Below, in pieces: positions 28,502-39,026 of a stretch of DNA of 64,000 nucleotides. Where the stretch lies: the NCBI RefSeq assembly GCF_025215055.1, contig NZ_JANAVR010000001.1, positions 47,419 through 111,418 of the forward strand, in the 5' to 3' direction. The stretch is from Candidatus Cardinium sp. TP. Its GTDB lineage: Bacteria > Bacteroidota > Bacteroidia > Cytophagales > Amoebophilaceae. Below the pieces are notes generated by a model. It made no database searches and was not told the DNA's origin. It was given only the letters and a program-made list of their open reading frames with translations. The translations under genes were made by a program, and so were the position numbers. Positions within the stretch are counted from its first letter, which is position 1. Each line of letters begins with the position of its first letter.

Positions 28502-28759
28502 GTATCTGTTCGCATTACTGGTTAATAATGAATTGTATCCCACTTTTTTCTTGATAAAAAAGTGGACAAAAAATCAAGCCCTCGGCAAAAAGCCGCTGAA
28601 AGTGTCATCTTACAGATGGAAAAACAGGAAGCGCCCCCAAAGGGGGCTTAAAAGGAATCTGTTTTTCCTAATCATCTGTAGGATGACACTTTCTATACCG
28701 TGACTTTTTACCGAGGGCAGTTTTTTTTAACCAAAAACACCAGTGACTGGAATAGATAC
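28502..28759 (+). repeat. R1-d, full-length R1 element
   Basis: The copy starts GTATCTGTTCGCATTACTGG and ends GTGACTGGAATAGATAC, with the complete hairpin core. It lies between the convergent permease and outer-membrane protein genes. The last ~17 codons of the latter frame are read from this element. Confidence 0.85.
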
Positions 28760-29570
28760 AAAGGGGAGGCCAGGTATGAAGCATATAACTTAGCAAAATT
28801 ATAGCCAACAGATAGATGAAAGGCTTGTACATTAGGCCGAAACTCCTTTTCATAGTTTAGTAAATTATAAGGAGCCATGCCTTTTAGTTCCAGCAGCAAA
28901 CCACTAGAAAACTCTAAAGAGGTGCCATATATAAAGCCATATTTAAATCTTTTTTCGCCTTTACTAAAAGGGATGTCTACAAAACCATTCGTAGATTCAA
29001 CTTTGGTACCGTCCTCGAATTTTATTATTTGGACTTTTTTACCGTTAACCATTAGCTCCTGTTTTAGATCACGCTTAACAAGATAAAAACTGTGCAGCCC
29101 TACGAAAAGACGACCAAGGAAATAATCTTTTTTGAAATCTGGGCAGATCAAAGCAGTCCAGTACCATGTAAAGAGCACAGGAAGTCCAATGGTATGAGTG
29201 CATTGCAACATATTGATATTATACTTTTCTGTTCCAAAAAGAATTTGTTGTTTTATTAAACCATCAAATCTATTATACAGCAGCTCTATGCCTAATCCTA
29301 TATGCCTGTTAAGGGCATACTCCATATATAAGGCATCCCCAAACCAAGGGTTCCACTTACCATATTCTAGCTTATTTTGGACTTGTCCTTAGGATTAATC
29401 TGATACTGAGTTTTTTTATTAACCTCTTTTACAGCTGTAGGGGAAAAGGTCATAAAAGAGTTAGCCGCTCCTATTTTTATACCATAGCTCCATTCATCTG
29501 CGGCAGCTTTTGGTGATGGCATAAAGGACAAAGCGATCAAAAAGGTGATGCTTTTTTTAAATGCATTCAT
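28708..29570 (-). pseudogene. Frameshifted outer-membrane beta-barrel-like protein
   Basis: The upstream frame (29367-29570) starts with a good signal peptide (SITFLIALSFMPSPKAAA) and then DEWSYGIKIGAANSFM, typical of small Bacteroidota porin-like proteins. It stops after 67 codons. The downstream frame (28708-29325 and open further upstream to about 29390) continues with LEYGKWNPWFGDALYMEYAL and beta-barrel-like alternation (HIGLGIELLYNRF, RFKYGFIYGTSLEFSSGL, AFHLSVGYNFAKLYASYL). A one-base shift near 29390 would join them. The C-terminal codons run into R1-d, so the original end was probably lost. The gene is likely dead unless the sequence has an error. Confidence 0.6.
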
Positions 29571-29712
29571 TTTAGATCAAAGTTATTGATTGAGTGATTA
29601 AATGCTGAACTATTCGATAGAAAATAGGCAAATATTTCCACTAAGAAAAATAAATTATCTAACTATCAATCGTTTTATTCAAACTAAATACCTAAATGCC
29701 AGTCGATATGCT

Positions 29713-31323
29713 TTAACTTAGGTTGACTACTTCTTTAAATTCTTCATAACTGCCGGGAAATACCTTGACCTTTTTGTTTTCGATATACCAAATCTTATTG
29801 GCCACTTGTTGGATAAAATTACGGTCATGGGATACAAACAAGCAGGTGCCTTCGTATTGCTGTAGGGCTTGCCCAAGTGTATCTATAGACTGAATATCTA
29901 AATGGTTGGTGGGTTCGTCGAGTAATAGAAAGTTGGCTTGAGAAAGTAGTACAGTTGCTAAGGCCACGCGTGCTTTTTCGCCACCGGAAAGCACATCTAT
30001 TTTTTTAAATACATCATCTTTGGTGAAAAGAAACATCCCAGCTATGGTACGCAACGCTTGTTCGGTACGTTCGGCTCCACTACTGCTGCTATGGGCACGC
30101 AATGCTTCTATAATGGTATGTTCTAAATTTAAGGCCTCCAACTGATGTTGGGCATAAAAAGCCATCTCCACATTATTACCCAAACTCCTTTGCTGCTGGT
30201 CAGCGGCTTCATGCTCGGCTATAATACGCAATAGGGTCGTTTTACCACGCCCATTGGCACCGATTAAAGCAATTTTATCGCCTCGGTTGATTTCTACAGT
30301 GGCATCTTTTAGAATCGATACGGAACCATAGGATTTGTTCATTTTTTCTATTACGGCAATAATCTTGCTGGGATTTTGCTTGATGGAAAACTGAAACTTA
30401 ATGGTTTTACGCTGCGCAGAAGGGGCCTCTACCTTATCTACTTTATCTAATGCCTTAATCCTAGACTGAACGAGCTTGGCTTTACTGGCCTTGGCTCTAA
30501 AACGATCGATAAACTCTTGTGCGTGTTTGAGCTGTTTTTGTTGATTGGCATAGGCATTTTCCTGCAATACACTCCTTTCGGATTTTTGTATTTCGTAGTC
30601 ACTGTAGTTGCCTATATAAATGGTAAATTTTTTATCGGCAATCTCTACAATTTTAGTGGTCGTACCATCTAAAAAACTTCTATCGTGTGAAACGACTATA
30701 AAGGCACTATCGTAGTTTTTTAAATAGGCTTCTACCCATTTAATGGAAACCAAATCCAAGTGGTTGGTGGGTTCATCTAATATCAACAAAGAAGGTTGCT
30801 GCAAAAGGAGCTTGGCAAACATAACCCGCATGCGCCACCCTCCTGAAAATTCAGAAAGTGAACGATCCAAATCTTTAGTGGAAAAACCCATCCCTTCTAA
30901 CATTGCCTCGGTTCTGGACTGCATGTCATACCCGCCTATTCTTTCAAAGGTTTCTTGTAAATTCGATAACTGGGTCAACAAATCATCGGAATAGTTTACC
31001 TCCATCTGTTGACATAAAGCTTCAATCTTTTTTTGCGTTGCCAAGGCTTCACGGAAGGCTTCCATGGCTACATTCCGAATGGTGTCCTGGGATTGATAGG
31101 AAAGTAAGTCTTGGTTCAAAAAGCCAATGGAGCATTCTTTCCTTCGGGTTACTTTACCACTATCTGGCGTCAGGTCACCGGTGATAATCTTTAATAGAGT
31201 AGATTTTCCGGCTCCATTAGGGCCTATTAGGCCAATTTTATCTTTGGGTTTAATATGCAATGAAGCTGCATCATATAAAGTGCGCTTGCCCAAATGATAG
31301 GTAAGGTCGTTGATTACAATCAT
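29713..31323 (-). CDS. ABC-F family ATP-binding protein
   Basis: This soluble protein has two ABC ATPase domains and no membrane part, the ABC-F type (Uup, EttA, YheS), which act on ribosomes. Domain 1 has [11 protein letters not shown] near residue 35 and [11 protein letters not shown] near 157. Domain 2 has [11 protein letters not shown] near 355 and [12 protein letters not shown] near 450. Both carry LDEPTNHLD. The linker between them (~240-320) is charged, as in the family. Length 536 is normal. Which ABC-F subfamily it belongs to cannot be fixed by eye. Confidence 0.92.
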   Translation of the reverse strand: MIVINDLTYHLGKRTLYDAASLHIKPKDKIGLIGPNGAGKSTLLKIITGDLTPDSGKVTRRKECSIGFLNQDLLSYQSQDTIRNVAMEAFREALATQKKIEALCQQMEVNYSDDLLTQLSNLQETFERIGGYDMQSRTEAMLEGMGFSTKDLDRSLSEFSGGWRMRVMFAKLLLQQPSLLILDEPTNHLDLVSIKWVEAYLKNYDSAFIVVSHDRSFLDGTTTKIVEIADKKFTIYIGNYSDYEIQKSERSVLQENAYANQQKQLKHAQEFIDRFRAKASKAKLVQSRIKALDKVDKVEAPSAQRKTIKFQFSIKQNPSKIIAVIEKMNKSYGSVSILKDATVEINRGDKIALIGANGRGKTTLLRIIAEHEAADQQQRSLGNNVEMAFYAQHQLEALNLEHTIIEALRAHSSSSGAERTEQALRTIAGMFLFTKDDVFKKIDVLSGGEKARVALATVLLSQANFLLLDEPTNHLDIQSIDTLGQALQQYEGTCLFVSHDRNFIQQVANKIWYIENKKVKVFPGSYEEFKEVVNLS

Positions 31324-31547
31324 GGAATTTTATTGGCTTTTTTCGAGGGTATAGCTAGAGACCATACCGCAGGAAATGGTATGCAAACCGTTCTATGGCA
31401 TAAGCTCCAAATATAAGATAATTTTCACTATTATAGCATGCTGATTACATAGTTATTTTATATAACCTAAGCCTTAACTTAGAGAGGAAAGTTAAATATT
31501 GTAGCAGTTTTTGATATATTGGGTTTTCTAAGCTATAAACCACTCTT

Positions 31548-32414
31548 ATGAAAGAAACCACCTCAGTGATGCCCGCCCCCCCCCAACGCCCAGATTGGTT
31601 GCGGGTTAAATTACCAATAGGTAAGCACTATAGAGCGGTGCGTGCTATTGTCGATCAACACAAACTACATACCATTTGCACCAGCGGAAATTGTCCGAAT
31701 ATGGGCGAATGTTGGGGAGCGGGTACGGCTACTTTTATGATATTAGGGAATATTTGCACGCGCAGTTGTGGCTTTTGTGCGGTAGCTACGGGAAGACCTA
31801 CGGTATATGATAAGGAAGAACCCAAACGGGTGGCACAAGCGATTCATCTGATGGGAGTGAAACATGCGGTGCTTACCTCGGTAAATAGAGACGAACTAAA
31901 GGATTGTGGCGCAGAGATTTGGTACCAAACGGTTAGGGAAATCAAGGCTTTGAACCCTACTACCACTATAGAAACGTTAATTCCAGATGTGAAGGGGATT
32001 TGGTGGGCACTAGAAAGGATGATTAGTGCGGGTCAAGAGGTGGTTTCACACAATATGGAAACGGTAGAAAGGCTCTATAAAAAAGTGCGCCCGCAGGCCA
32101 AATATGCCCGAAGCCTAGAGCAACTTAAACGGATTAAAGCATATGGGAAACGATCTAAATCGGGTATTATGCTCGGATTAGGTGAAACGGATGCAGAGGT
32201 CTATCAGGTGATGGATGACCTACGGGCGCATGGATTGGATGTCTTAACGCTGGGGCAATATCTACAACCTACCAAGCAACATCTTGAAGTGGCTGCTTTC
32301 GTACATCCAGACAAGTTTGCCCACTTTAAAGAAGAGGGACTCAAACGTGGATTTGCTTACGTGGAGTCCGGTCCACTTGTACGCTCGTCGTATCATGCAG
32401 AACGGCATCTGTAA
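31548..32414 (+). CDS. lipA: Lipoyl synthase
   Basis: LipA is a radical-SAM enzyme that inserts two sulfurs into octanoyl groups on lipoate-dependent enzymes. The auxiliary cluster motif C-x4-C-x5-C appears as [12 protein letters not shown] near residue 43. The radical-SAM motif C-x3-C-x2-C appears as CTRSCGFC near 72. The C-terminal motif [10 protein letters not shown] ends the protein, with the cluster-binding Ser. Length 288 is normal. A run of nine C residues in codons 7-10 (near 31573) is a potential slippage site. lipB is not nearby. R1-e lies downstream. Confidence 0.96.
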   Translation: MKETTSVMPAPPQRPDWLRVKLPIGKHYRAVRAIVDQHKLHTICTSGNCPNMGECWGAGTATFMILGNICTRSCGFCAVATGRPTVYDKEEPKRVAQAIHLMGVKHAVLTSVNRDELKDCGAEIWYQTVREIKALNPTTTIETLIPDVKGIWWALERMISAGQEVVSHNMETVERLYKKVRPQAKYARSLEQLKRIKAYGKRSKSGIMLGLGETDAEVYQVMDDLRAHGLDVLTLGQYLQPTKQHLEVAAFVHPDKFAHFKEEGLKRGFAYVESGPLVRSSYHAERHL

Positions 32415-32478
32415 GGCACCTTCAGCTCACAATGGAGACTTAAAGAAAATCTATACTAGTACAGAGGTTCAAAATGAA

Positions 32479-32644
32479 AAAGTCGCTGAAAGTGGCATCT
32501 TACAGATGATTAGGAAAAACAGTTTCCTTTGAAGCCCCCAAAGGGGGCGCTTTCTGTTTTTCCATCTGTAAGATGCCACTTTCAGCGACTTTTTTCAGGG
32601 GCGTTTTTCTTTTAACGAAAAAAAACAGTGACTGGAACAGATAC
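32479..32644 (+). repeat. R1-e, half element with an inverted hairpin core
   Basis: The right arm reads as plus-orientation R1, ending GTGACTGGAACAGATAC. The hairpin core reads in the opposite orientation to that arm (AGCCCCCAAAGGGGGCGC in reverse order). The core stem is nearly perfect: AAAAGTCGCTGAAAGTGGC at the left pairs with GCCACTTTCAGCGACTTTT at the right. The left terminal repeat is missing. It lies between two convergent genes. Confidence 0.75.
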
Positions 32645-32787
32645 TTTGGCACTTGAAGTAAAACTTTAATCCTTATCAACAGCTATAAATGGGACAGGAT
32701 ATTCACCATCTATAAACCGCTTTTGCACCTCTGTTCTACCATACATTTTTCCTTAAGCTGATGCGATTGCCTGAGCAAATAGGTTGC

Positions 32788-34080
32788 TTACTGCCCAGAT
32801 GGAAGACGATATGTTATTGATATGATTTGTTGCTCAGTGCTACCTTTATTGTCAAAAACAAATTCTTCATCATTAGTAACATCACTACAAGGTTTAGCAG
32901 AAAAGCTGCAAGGCAATTTGAATCTTTTTAAGAAATCTTTTGCAAAAAGAGAGTTTTTAACATAGTTGTTAAGATCTTCATAAAAATCGCGTAATGTACT
33001 AGTACCGAATTTTTCTATAAAAGTTTCCTTATCATTGTAGCCATATACTTTTACATATTCTAGAGGAACACAATCTATTGGAATATCCTTTATTATATAC
33101 GAAGAATAACCTTCTTCAAAGTCCAAAGCCGTCGTTAGTAGCTTGCGTTTAGATCTTTCCCTTTCATTATAAAAAGTATAGAATTCTCTTCTAGAAATCA
33201 AAGCTATATCCTCTATTCCAAGCATGCAAAACAAATCTTTAAAAGACTCCTTATACTCATTAGGCACCACTATAGCTCTAAGGTTTACCCTCTTGTAGTT
33301 ATATTCACGATACATACTATGATCTACCAAACCAACGCCATCCCCTATAACTATTATCGGTAGATTACTTAATGTTGTATACAACTGACACATAGATTCA
33401 CCACAAAACAATTTATTTAATGCTTCTATGCCTATCCCAGGTATGCCTTTACCTATTGCAAAAAGTTTTTCCTTAAACACATCATAGCTATCAGGAAAAG
33501 ATTTATATGCGTTATCCAGATATAAATAATCCACGAGTTGAAAGTTCGGAGCGGAATGTTGTAAGTTCAGAATTGATACAAAATACTGGGAATCATTATG
33601 ATAATAGACTTTAGATGTCGAGCACTTTGCCTCACCGGTTATGGTAGGTATGCCTCTTTTATCCCTTTCATTACTTGGTAATAATTGCTTACCTGTTAAA
33701 AGTGCCAACAAGCAACTCATACCATCAGTACCATGAGCAGAAAGAGCATCTGCATCTATTTCACTAGTTCTATCGAGACGAACCTTTATGGAGTCAGATA
33801 AAGTAACTAATGAACTATTTTCAATGCCTTGTCCCATTAAAATCAAAATTTTATCATAAAATTGCTTTAGCTCATCTACTTTTGCAGTTTCTAACCATTT
33901 TTTAGAGACACAACCAGTAGCAGAAATAAGCTCACCCTGGCTACTTTTATGTTCCACATTCATATTACTTTTGATTCTATTACATGCGGCTAAAGCCCAT
34001 ATAAACAAAAAATAAAAGCATAGACTTGTTAATAGGCTTTTTGTACTGCCTCTCACTTTTGAACTTACATTGGTTTTCAT
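32788..34080 (-). CDS. Lipoprotein of unknown function
   Basis: This 430-residue protein has a clear lipoprotein signal from the methionine at 34080: a basic N-terminus, then LCFYFLFIWALAACNR with the Cys in the lipobox LAAC. The mature part is rich in charged residues and Tyr/Phe, with no repeat or catalytic motif I can recognise. Near the middle a segment PIIVIGDGVGLVDHS is hydrophobic and strand-like. The upstream methionine at 34110 is less likely. It is convergent with lipA. An envelope location is predicted; the function is unknown. Confidence 0.6.
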   Translation of the reverse strand: MKTNVSSKVRGSTKSLLTSLCFYFLFIWALAACNRIKSNMNVEHKSSQGELISATGCVSKKWLETAKVDELKQFYDKILILMGQGIENSSLVTLSDSIKVRLDRTSEIDADALSAHGTDGMSCLLALLTGKQLLPSNERDKRGIPTITGEAKCSTSKVYYHNDSQYFVSILNLQHSAPNFQLVDYLYLDNAYKSFPDSYDVFKEKLFAIGKGIPGIGIEALNKLFCGESMCQLYTTLSNLPIIVIGDGVGLVDHSMYREYNYKRVNLRAIVVPNEYKESFKDLFCMLGIEDIALISRREFYTFYNERERSKRKLLTTALDFEEGYSSYIIKDIPIDCVPLEYVKVYGYNDKETFIEKFGTSTLRDFYEDLNNYVKNSLFAKDFLKRFKLPCSFSAKPCSDVTNDEEFVFDNKGSTEQQIISITYRLPSGQ

Positions 34081-34212
34081 ACAATTAATTTTTAAATCAT
34101 AAGGTAACAAAAAAAACCATTTTATAGTTGATAACTTTATCTATTGCATTAGATGGGACAATATAATGTCTTTTAGACAATACTGCAAACCATTCGGCGT
34201 ATCTATTCAGGA

Positions 34213-34274
34213 AATGGCGTCAACTTAAGGACTATCTATTCCAACAAAGAGATATTCCTTAAGTTAACGCCATT
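34213..34274. repeat. 19-bp inverted repeat
   Basis: AATGGCGTCAACTTAAGGA (34213-34231) is inverted as TCCTTAAGTTAACGCCATT (34256-34274), with one mismatch and a 24-base loop. It lies between the start of the unknown lipoprotein gene and the end of the merR-like gene and could act as a terminator or be a small repeat. Similar CTTAAG-centred words occur at 44514 and 57181. Confidence 0.5.
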
Positions 34275-34297
34275 GCCCAAACAGTAAAAATGTGTAG

Positions 34298-34621
34298 CTA
34301 ATCTATCTCTTTTTTTAACGCAACCAAGAAAGCACGTAACGCCTGTAACCGTTGCACAACATCTGCTGGTGTAATGGTAAGCGGACGACGATGTTTCTGG
34401 ATTACTTTGCGTGCACCGGCTAAACTATAGCCTTTTTCTTTCACCAGTGTATAAATATAACGCAACTGAGTGATATCTTTTGTTTGATACCTTCTGGCGC
34501 CCTTGCTATTCTTGTTAGGCTGTAGAATGCCACTAAAGGCTTTTTCCCAAAAACGTATTAAAGAAGGCGCCACATCAAAATGACGCGCTACCTCCTGAAT
34601 GGTAAAATATTTTTTTTGCAT
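34298..34621 (-). CDS. MerR-family transcriptional regulator
   Basis: This is a 107-residue DNA-binding protein with an N-terminal MerR-type winged helix: FTIQEVARHFDVAPSLIRFWEK at residues 6-27, then RRYQTKDITQLRYIYTLVKEKGYS. MerR proteins bind spaced promoters as dimers. A short C-terminal helix could dimerise, but no effector domain or metal-binding Cys pair is present. The target is unknown. It is a lone gene between the unknown lipoprotein and Rpn-like genes. Confidence 0.85.
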   Translation of the reverse strand: MQKKYFTIQEVARHFDVAPSLIRFWEKAFSGILQPNKNSKGARRYQTKDITQLRYIYTLVKEKGYSLAGARKVIQKHRRPLTITPADVVQRLQALRAFLVALKKEID

Positions 34622-34741
34622 AAGACCTCTTTCAACCGCTATTGATAACGCTTAAGAACCAAACAGGAGGCATTATACTAGATGCATTTGAAGACGGATA
34701 GACACAGAGATAAAAATCCCAGTAGGCCATAGCAAAAAGGT

Positions 34742-35641
34742 CTATCTGACTCCCCCAGAGGAAACGCATACAAGCTCCTGGATATGCGCGCTAGATAAAC
34801 CAGTCAGCAGCACAATATCATCTATAGGATAACCCTTTCCAATCATAGCCTTAACGATTTCTATCTTACCCTCTAGCTTGCCCTTTTCTTCCCCTATTTG
34901 GATGCCTTCGTTGCGCGCTTTCTCTATTGTACCCGCTTTTATTCTCAACCATTTCAAGCGGTCCTCATAGGCCATGCTTTCCTCCTCTGTAAAGTTTAAC
35001 GTTTCTAAAACATGCAAAGCCTTTTTTAGGCTATGGTTAGCCAATGGACCGGGTAAGCGATCTTTATTGAGTAAATCATTACGGGTCAGAAAAGCGGTCC
35101 AAATGTCTAGCGCACTTTTGATCTTTTGCAATAAGGTGTCTAGCGTTTCCTTGGGATCGTTACTGAACTTAACCAGCTCTATGGTATGCAATTCTAAATC
35201 GGAAAAGTAGGCCATACCACTCTCTTTTTCCTTGATATGGAATACATTATGATACTTCGGACTATCGGTTATAGAAGTAAAGTTAAGGATATGAATCCCT
35301 ATTGCTTTATTTAAAGTGGAATAAGTCTGTGAAGCCTTTAATTGATCTGTGTACAACTTGGCCCAGTAATATAAGGCACGTTTGTCATAATCTGCCTCAT
35401 CTATGATTTGGATGTCTATATTAAACCTTTTCCCTGTTTCACTTACGGCTTTTACATCTAGTATAGATAACTTATCCGTTCTAAAATTTTTAGGGTTATA
35501 AGGGTTTAAGAGGGTCACATCTACCACTTGATCTGCTGGTGAAAAAGTAGCATTGATCAAGGCAATCAGCAAATCTTTATTTTCTTCTACACCAAATATT
35601 TTTTTGAAGGCTAGGTCTACTTTTGGGGTGATTTTTTCCAT
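34742..35641 (-). CDS. PD-(D/E)XK nuclease family (Rpn/transposase-like) protein
   Basis: The protein matches the Rpn/PDDEXK_2 family, annotated as recombination-promoting nucleases or putative transposases. The N-terminus PKVDLAFKKIFGVEENKDLL is the family signature. The nuclease core is seen as KLSILDVKAVSETGKRFNID followed by IQI, with the catalytic Asp and a D-x-Q motif. The C-terminus has the frequent short repeats GEEKGKLEGKIEIVKAM. At 299 residues the length is normal. No terminal repeats are seen around it. Confidence 0.8.
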   Translation of the reverse strand: MEKITPKVDLAFKKIFGVEENKDLLIALINATFSPADQVVDVTLLNPYNPKNFRTDKLSILDVKAVSETGKRFNIDIQIIDEADYDKRALYYWAKLYTDQLKASQTYSTLNKAIGIHILNFTSITDSPKYHNVFHIKEKESGMAYFSDLELHTIELVKFSNDPKETLDTLLQKIKSALDIWTAFLTRNDLLNKDRLPGPLANHSLKKALHVLETLNFTEEESMAYEDRLKWLRIKAGTIEKARNEGIQIGEEKGKLEGKIEIVKAMIGKGYPIDDIVLLTGLSSAHIQELVCVSSGGVR

Positions 35642-35753
35642 AGCTTATGCTCTTGCTTTAGTCGTAAATGAAACAAACGCAAGTCAACCTATAAGATAGC
35701 TTATTTTTAAATACTACCCGAAAATAAGTACACACAATCCTATGCAAAACCTG

Positions 35754-36725
35754 CTAAAAATTGGAGCAAAGGGCTTGTGTTGGATGGGTGGCTTGCTTAC
35801 GAACCGCTTCATATTCAGCAGCAGTAAGCTCTCCTACAAAATATTGAATGGGATCAACACGATGTCTATTGCTGTATACTTCATAGTGGAGATGAGGAGC
35901 AGTTGAATCCCCTGAATTACCCACTGTACCAATCTGCTGCCCTCTGGTGATGCGCTGCCCTTGTTTAATGATTATCGTATGCATATGGGCATAATGGGTT
36001 TGAAAACCATTGCCATGCTCAATAAGAAGATGGTTCCCATATCCTTTTTTATCATTTTTAACCCACTTAACATGGCCATCCGCAGCAGCATAAATCGGTG
36101 TATGAATAGGAGCGGAAAAATCAACGCCCTCATGCATCTTACGTATATGATAGATTGGATGGGTACGCATACCAAAATGGGCTGATATTCTTTTTAAATG
36201 TTTTTTAGAAACGGGTGGAAAGGTAGGTGTGGAAGCAAGCTTAGCCATCTTATGCTTGGCAAGCTCACGTAATTGCTTGTAAGATTGCTGCTGAACCTTC
36301 AACTTACTATCGAGTTGCTCAGCTTTAGACAATGTTTGGGCAATTAATGTGTCTTTCCCCAAATGGGCATATGTATTTACACCTCCCATGCCCGCATTGC
36401 GCTCTGCAGCAGAAAGGGGGGCCGTATTCAACAATAGCCTATATAGTTCATCATCCTGCTGTTGCAAACGGGTCAAAAGGGCTACGCTACCTTCTATCTT
36501 TTTTTGTACCATATGGTAATAAGCCTTAAGCCGCTCATTCTCTTGTAGCAACTTAACCTCCGTGGGAGAAATAAAACGAACTCGATAATACCTCCCCATT
36601 AGTACCGCTAAGACGACCGAAAAAAATATATAAAGAGCACTACGTATAATAAAAGTGGATATAGATCGCTGTACACGCTCATAGCTACAAGTAGCAGGGT
36701 TATAATAATATTTGGTTCTCAGCAT
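35754..36725 (-). CDS. M23-family murein endopeptidase (LytM domain)
   Basis: This is a zinc metallopeptidase that cleaves peptide cross-links in peptidoglycan, or a LytM-type activator. One N-terminal membrane anchor (residues ~27-43) is followed by a coiled-coil region (~55-170) and a C-terminal LytM domain. The zinc ligands are in HFGMRTHP and MHEGVDF (H-x3-D), and the HLHYE motif is intact, so it should be catalytic. Along with FtsW and FtsK it suggests some retained wall metabolism. Confidence 0.88.
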   Translation of the reverse strand: MLRTKYYYNPATCSYERVQRSISTFIIRSALYIFFSVVLAVLMGRYYRVRFISPTEVKLLQENERLKAYYHMVQKKIEGSVALLTRLQQQDDELYRLLLNTAPLSAAERNAGMGGVNTYAHLGKDTLIAQTLSKAEQLDSKLKVQQQSYKQLRELAKHKMAKLASTPTFPPVSKKHLKRISAHFGMRTHPIYHIRKMHEGVDFSAPIHTPIYAAADGHVKWVKNDKKGYGNHLLIEHGNGFQTHYAHMHTIIIKQGQRITRGQQIGTVGNSGDSTAPHLHYEVYSNRHRVDPIQYFVGELTAAEYEAVRKQATHPTQALCSNF

Positions 36726-36883
36726 AAAAATATATAATTATAGAATATGTACAGCCAAACTAATTTAATTTAATAAAATTGAAGAGAATAGTCAACTATT
36801 ATTTGGCTTTAAGTGGTTTTTCGTGTTATGTTTTCATCATAAGTGTGTTGCACAAGTGGTTTATTGCCTTAGAGGCACAATAT

Positions 36884-36921
36884 AAAAAAGCGACTTTCTA
36901 ATTGGTTTTTAGAAAGTCGCT
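36884..36921 (-). terminator. Rho-independent terminator of dnaK
   Basis: On the minus strand AGCGACTTTCTAA, a short loop and TTAGAAAGTCGCT form a 13-bp perfect stem followed by TTTTTT. It lies 23 bases past the dnaK stop. This is the clearest intrinsic terminator in the window. Confidence 0.85.
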
Positions 36922-36944
36922 CCTCATAGAAGCAGCAAAGCCTA

Positions 36945-38861
36945 CTACTTTACTTCTTCAAATTCAGCATCTGTCACATTACTGCCACCTTCTTTCGGCT
37001 TTTCCTGTTCCCCACTGGCAGCGGATGTTGCTCCAGCAGCTTGCGATTTTTGGTAGACCTTAGCCATGACCTCACTCCAAATCTTGTTTAGCGTTTCTAA
37101 TGCCTGATCAATAACAACCACCTCTTTTTCTGCATGTGCTTTTTTCAAATCTGCTAAAGCAGGTTCTATCTTTTTCCTATCTTCTGCCTCAATTTTATCT
37201 CCCAACTCTTTGAGTTGTTTTTCTACTTCAAATATAAATGAATCCGCTTGATTGACTTTATCCATTTGCTCCCTTTCTGCTTTATCTGCTGCTGCATTGA
37301 CTTCTGCCTCCTCCCTCATGCGCTTGATTTCATCTTCGGTCAAACCAGATGAAGCCTCGATGCGAATTTTTTGTTCCTTGCCTGTACCCCTATCCTTTGC
37401 AGAAACATGCAATATGCCATTGGCATCTACATCAAAAGCTACCTCTATTTGTGGAACGCCCTTGGGAGCGGGTGGTATATCGGATAAGTGAAACTGACCA
37501 ATGGTACGGTTGTTCTTGGCCATCGGCCTATTGCCTTGCAATACATGCACCATAACAGAAGACTGATTATCTGAAGCAGTAGAAAAAACTTCTGATTTTC
37601 TTGTCGGAATCGTAGTATTGGCTTCAATTAACTTGGTAAAAACACCACCTAATGTTTCAATGCCTAAGGATAGTGGAATAACATCGAGCAATAAAACATC
37701 TTTTACTTCTCCAGTCAACACACCGCCTTGAATAGCAGCACCTACAGCTACTACTTCATCAGGATTAACGCCCTTGGAAGGCTTTTTACCAAAAAAACGC
37801 TCTACTTCTTCTTGAATCTTTGGTATGCGGGTAGAGCCACCTACTAAAATCACCTCATGAATCTTGTTCTGTGGATCAGAGATATCGCCAAAGGCATCTT
37901 GTAAAGCTTTCCTACAAGGGGCTAAGGTACGCTTTACCAAGTCATCAACCAATTTTTCAAACTGTGACCTAGAGAGTTGTTTGACCAAATGTTTAGGGAC
38001 ACCATCAATAGCGGTAATGTAGGGGAGATTAATTTCTGACGTGGAGGCACTAGAAAGCTCAATTTTAGCTTTTTCAGCTGCCTCTCTTAAGCGCTGCAGG
38101 GCAGTTGGATCCTTTCTTAAATCAACACCCTCCTCCTTTTGAAAATTATCGGCAAGCCAATCTGTTATTTTTTGATCAAAATCATCTCCACCTAAATGGA
38201 TGTCTCCATTGGTAGACTTTACCTCAAAAACGCCATCACCTAATTCTAGAATAGAAATATCAAAGGTACCTCCTCCAAGGTCAAATACAGCAATGGTGAT
38301 ATCTTTATTTTTTTTATCTAAACCATAGGCTAAAGCAGCAGCAGTTGGCTCATTGATAATACGTTTTACGGCTAAACCAGCTATTTCTCCTGCCTCTTTA
38401 GTCGCCTGTCGCTCTGCATCATTAAAGTAGGCAGGAACGGTAATCACTGCATCTGTAACGGTAGTACCTAGGTAGTCTTCCGCCGCACTTTTCATCTTTT
38501 GTAAGATAATAGCGGAAATCTCTTGAGGCGTATAGAGCCGATCACCAATCCGGACACGGACGGTATTGTTGGTACCATTTTCTACCTTATAGGCCACTTC
38601 GTTGATCTCATTGGCCACACTGTCATACCCTTTACCCATAAAACGCTTAATCGAGCTTATGGTATTATGAGGATTTATAATGGCCTGACGCTTAGCAGGA
38701 TCACCTACCTTGCGTTCCCCTTTTCCACCATTTAAAAAAGCAACTACAGATGGTGTCGTTCTTTTACCTTCATTGTTAGGAATCACTACTGGTTCGTTGC
38801 CTTCCATAACGGCAACACAGGAGTTAGTGGTTCCTAAATCGATTCCAATTATTTTTCCCAT
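36945..38861 (-). CDS. dnaK: Chaperone protein DnaK (Hsp70)
   Basis: DnaK is the ATP-dependent chaperone that works with DnaJ and GrpE on unfolded proteins. The N-terminus [20 protein letters not shown] is diagnostic. Other Hsp70 signatures are [17 protein letters not shown] and [14 protein letters not shown]. The substrate-binding domain follows, and the C-terminus ends [11 protein letters not shown] as in most DnaK. Length 638 is normal. dnaJ and grpE are not adjacent. Confidence 0.98.
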   Translation of the reverse strand: MGKIIGIDLGTTNSCVAVMEGNEPVVIPNNEGKRTTPSVVAFLNGGKGERKVGDPAKRQAIINPHNTISSIKRFMGKGYDSVANEINEVAYKVENGTNNTVRVRIGDRLYTPQEISAIILQKMKSAAEDYLGTTVTDAVITVPAYFNDAERQATKEAGEIAGLAVKRIINEPTAAALAYGLDKKNKDITIAVFDLGGGTFDISILELGDGVFEVKSTNGDIHLGGDDFDQKITDWLADNFQKEEGVDLRKDPTALQRLREAAEKAKIELSSASTSEINLPYITAIDGVPKHLVKQLSRSQFEKLVDDLVKRTLAPCRKALQDAFGDISDPQNKIHEVILVGGSTRIPKIQEEVERFFGKKPSKGVNPDEVVAVGAAIQGGVLTGEVKDVLLLDVIPLSLGIETLGGVFTKLIEANTTIPTRKSEVFSTASDNQSSVMVHVLQGNRPMAKNNRTIGQFHLSDIPPAPKGVPQIEVAFDVDANGILHVSAKDRGTGKEQKIRIEASSGLTEDEIKRMREEAEVNAAADKAEREQMDKVNQADSFIFEVEKQLKELGDKIEAEDRKKIEPALADLKKAHAEKEVVVIDQALETLNKIWSEVMAKVYQKSQAAGATSAASGEQEKPKEGGSNVTDAEFEEVK

Positions 38862-38966
38862 ATCTAATTTCTATTTTGTTTGTATTGGATCACTCCTCTT
38901 ATCGTACAAAGACCTATTTAACTTTAGTGGAGGTACTACAAAGTCTATGCCAAATGCATTACCTTG

Positions 38967-38999
38967 CTGCAGTTTATGTCAAAATGGCATAAACTGCAG
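38967..38999 (-). terminator. Hairpin past the MutS-like gene
   Basis: CTGCAGTTTATG, a 9-base loop and CATAAACTGCAG form a perfect 12-bp stem 28 bases after the stop of the MutS-like gene. No T run follows on the minus strand, so termination is uncertain. It also lies upstream of dnaK and could be regulatory. Confidence 0.45.
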
Positions 39000-39026
39000 T
39001 AGGATATTGGAGCGAAAGTAGGGGTG

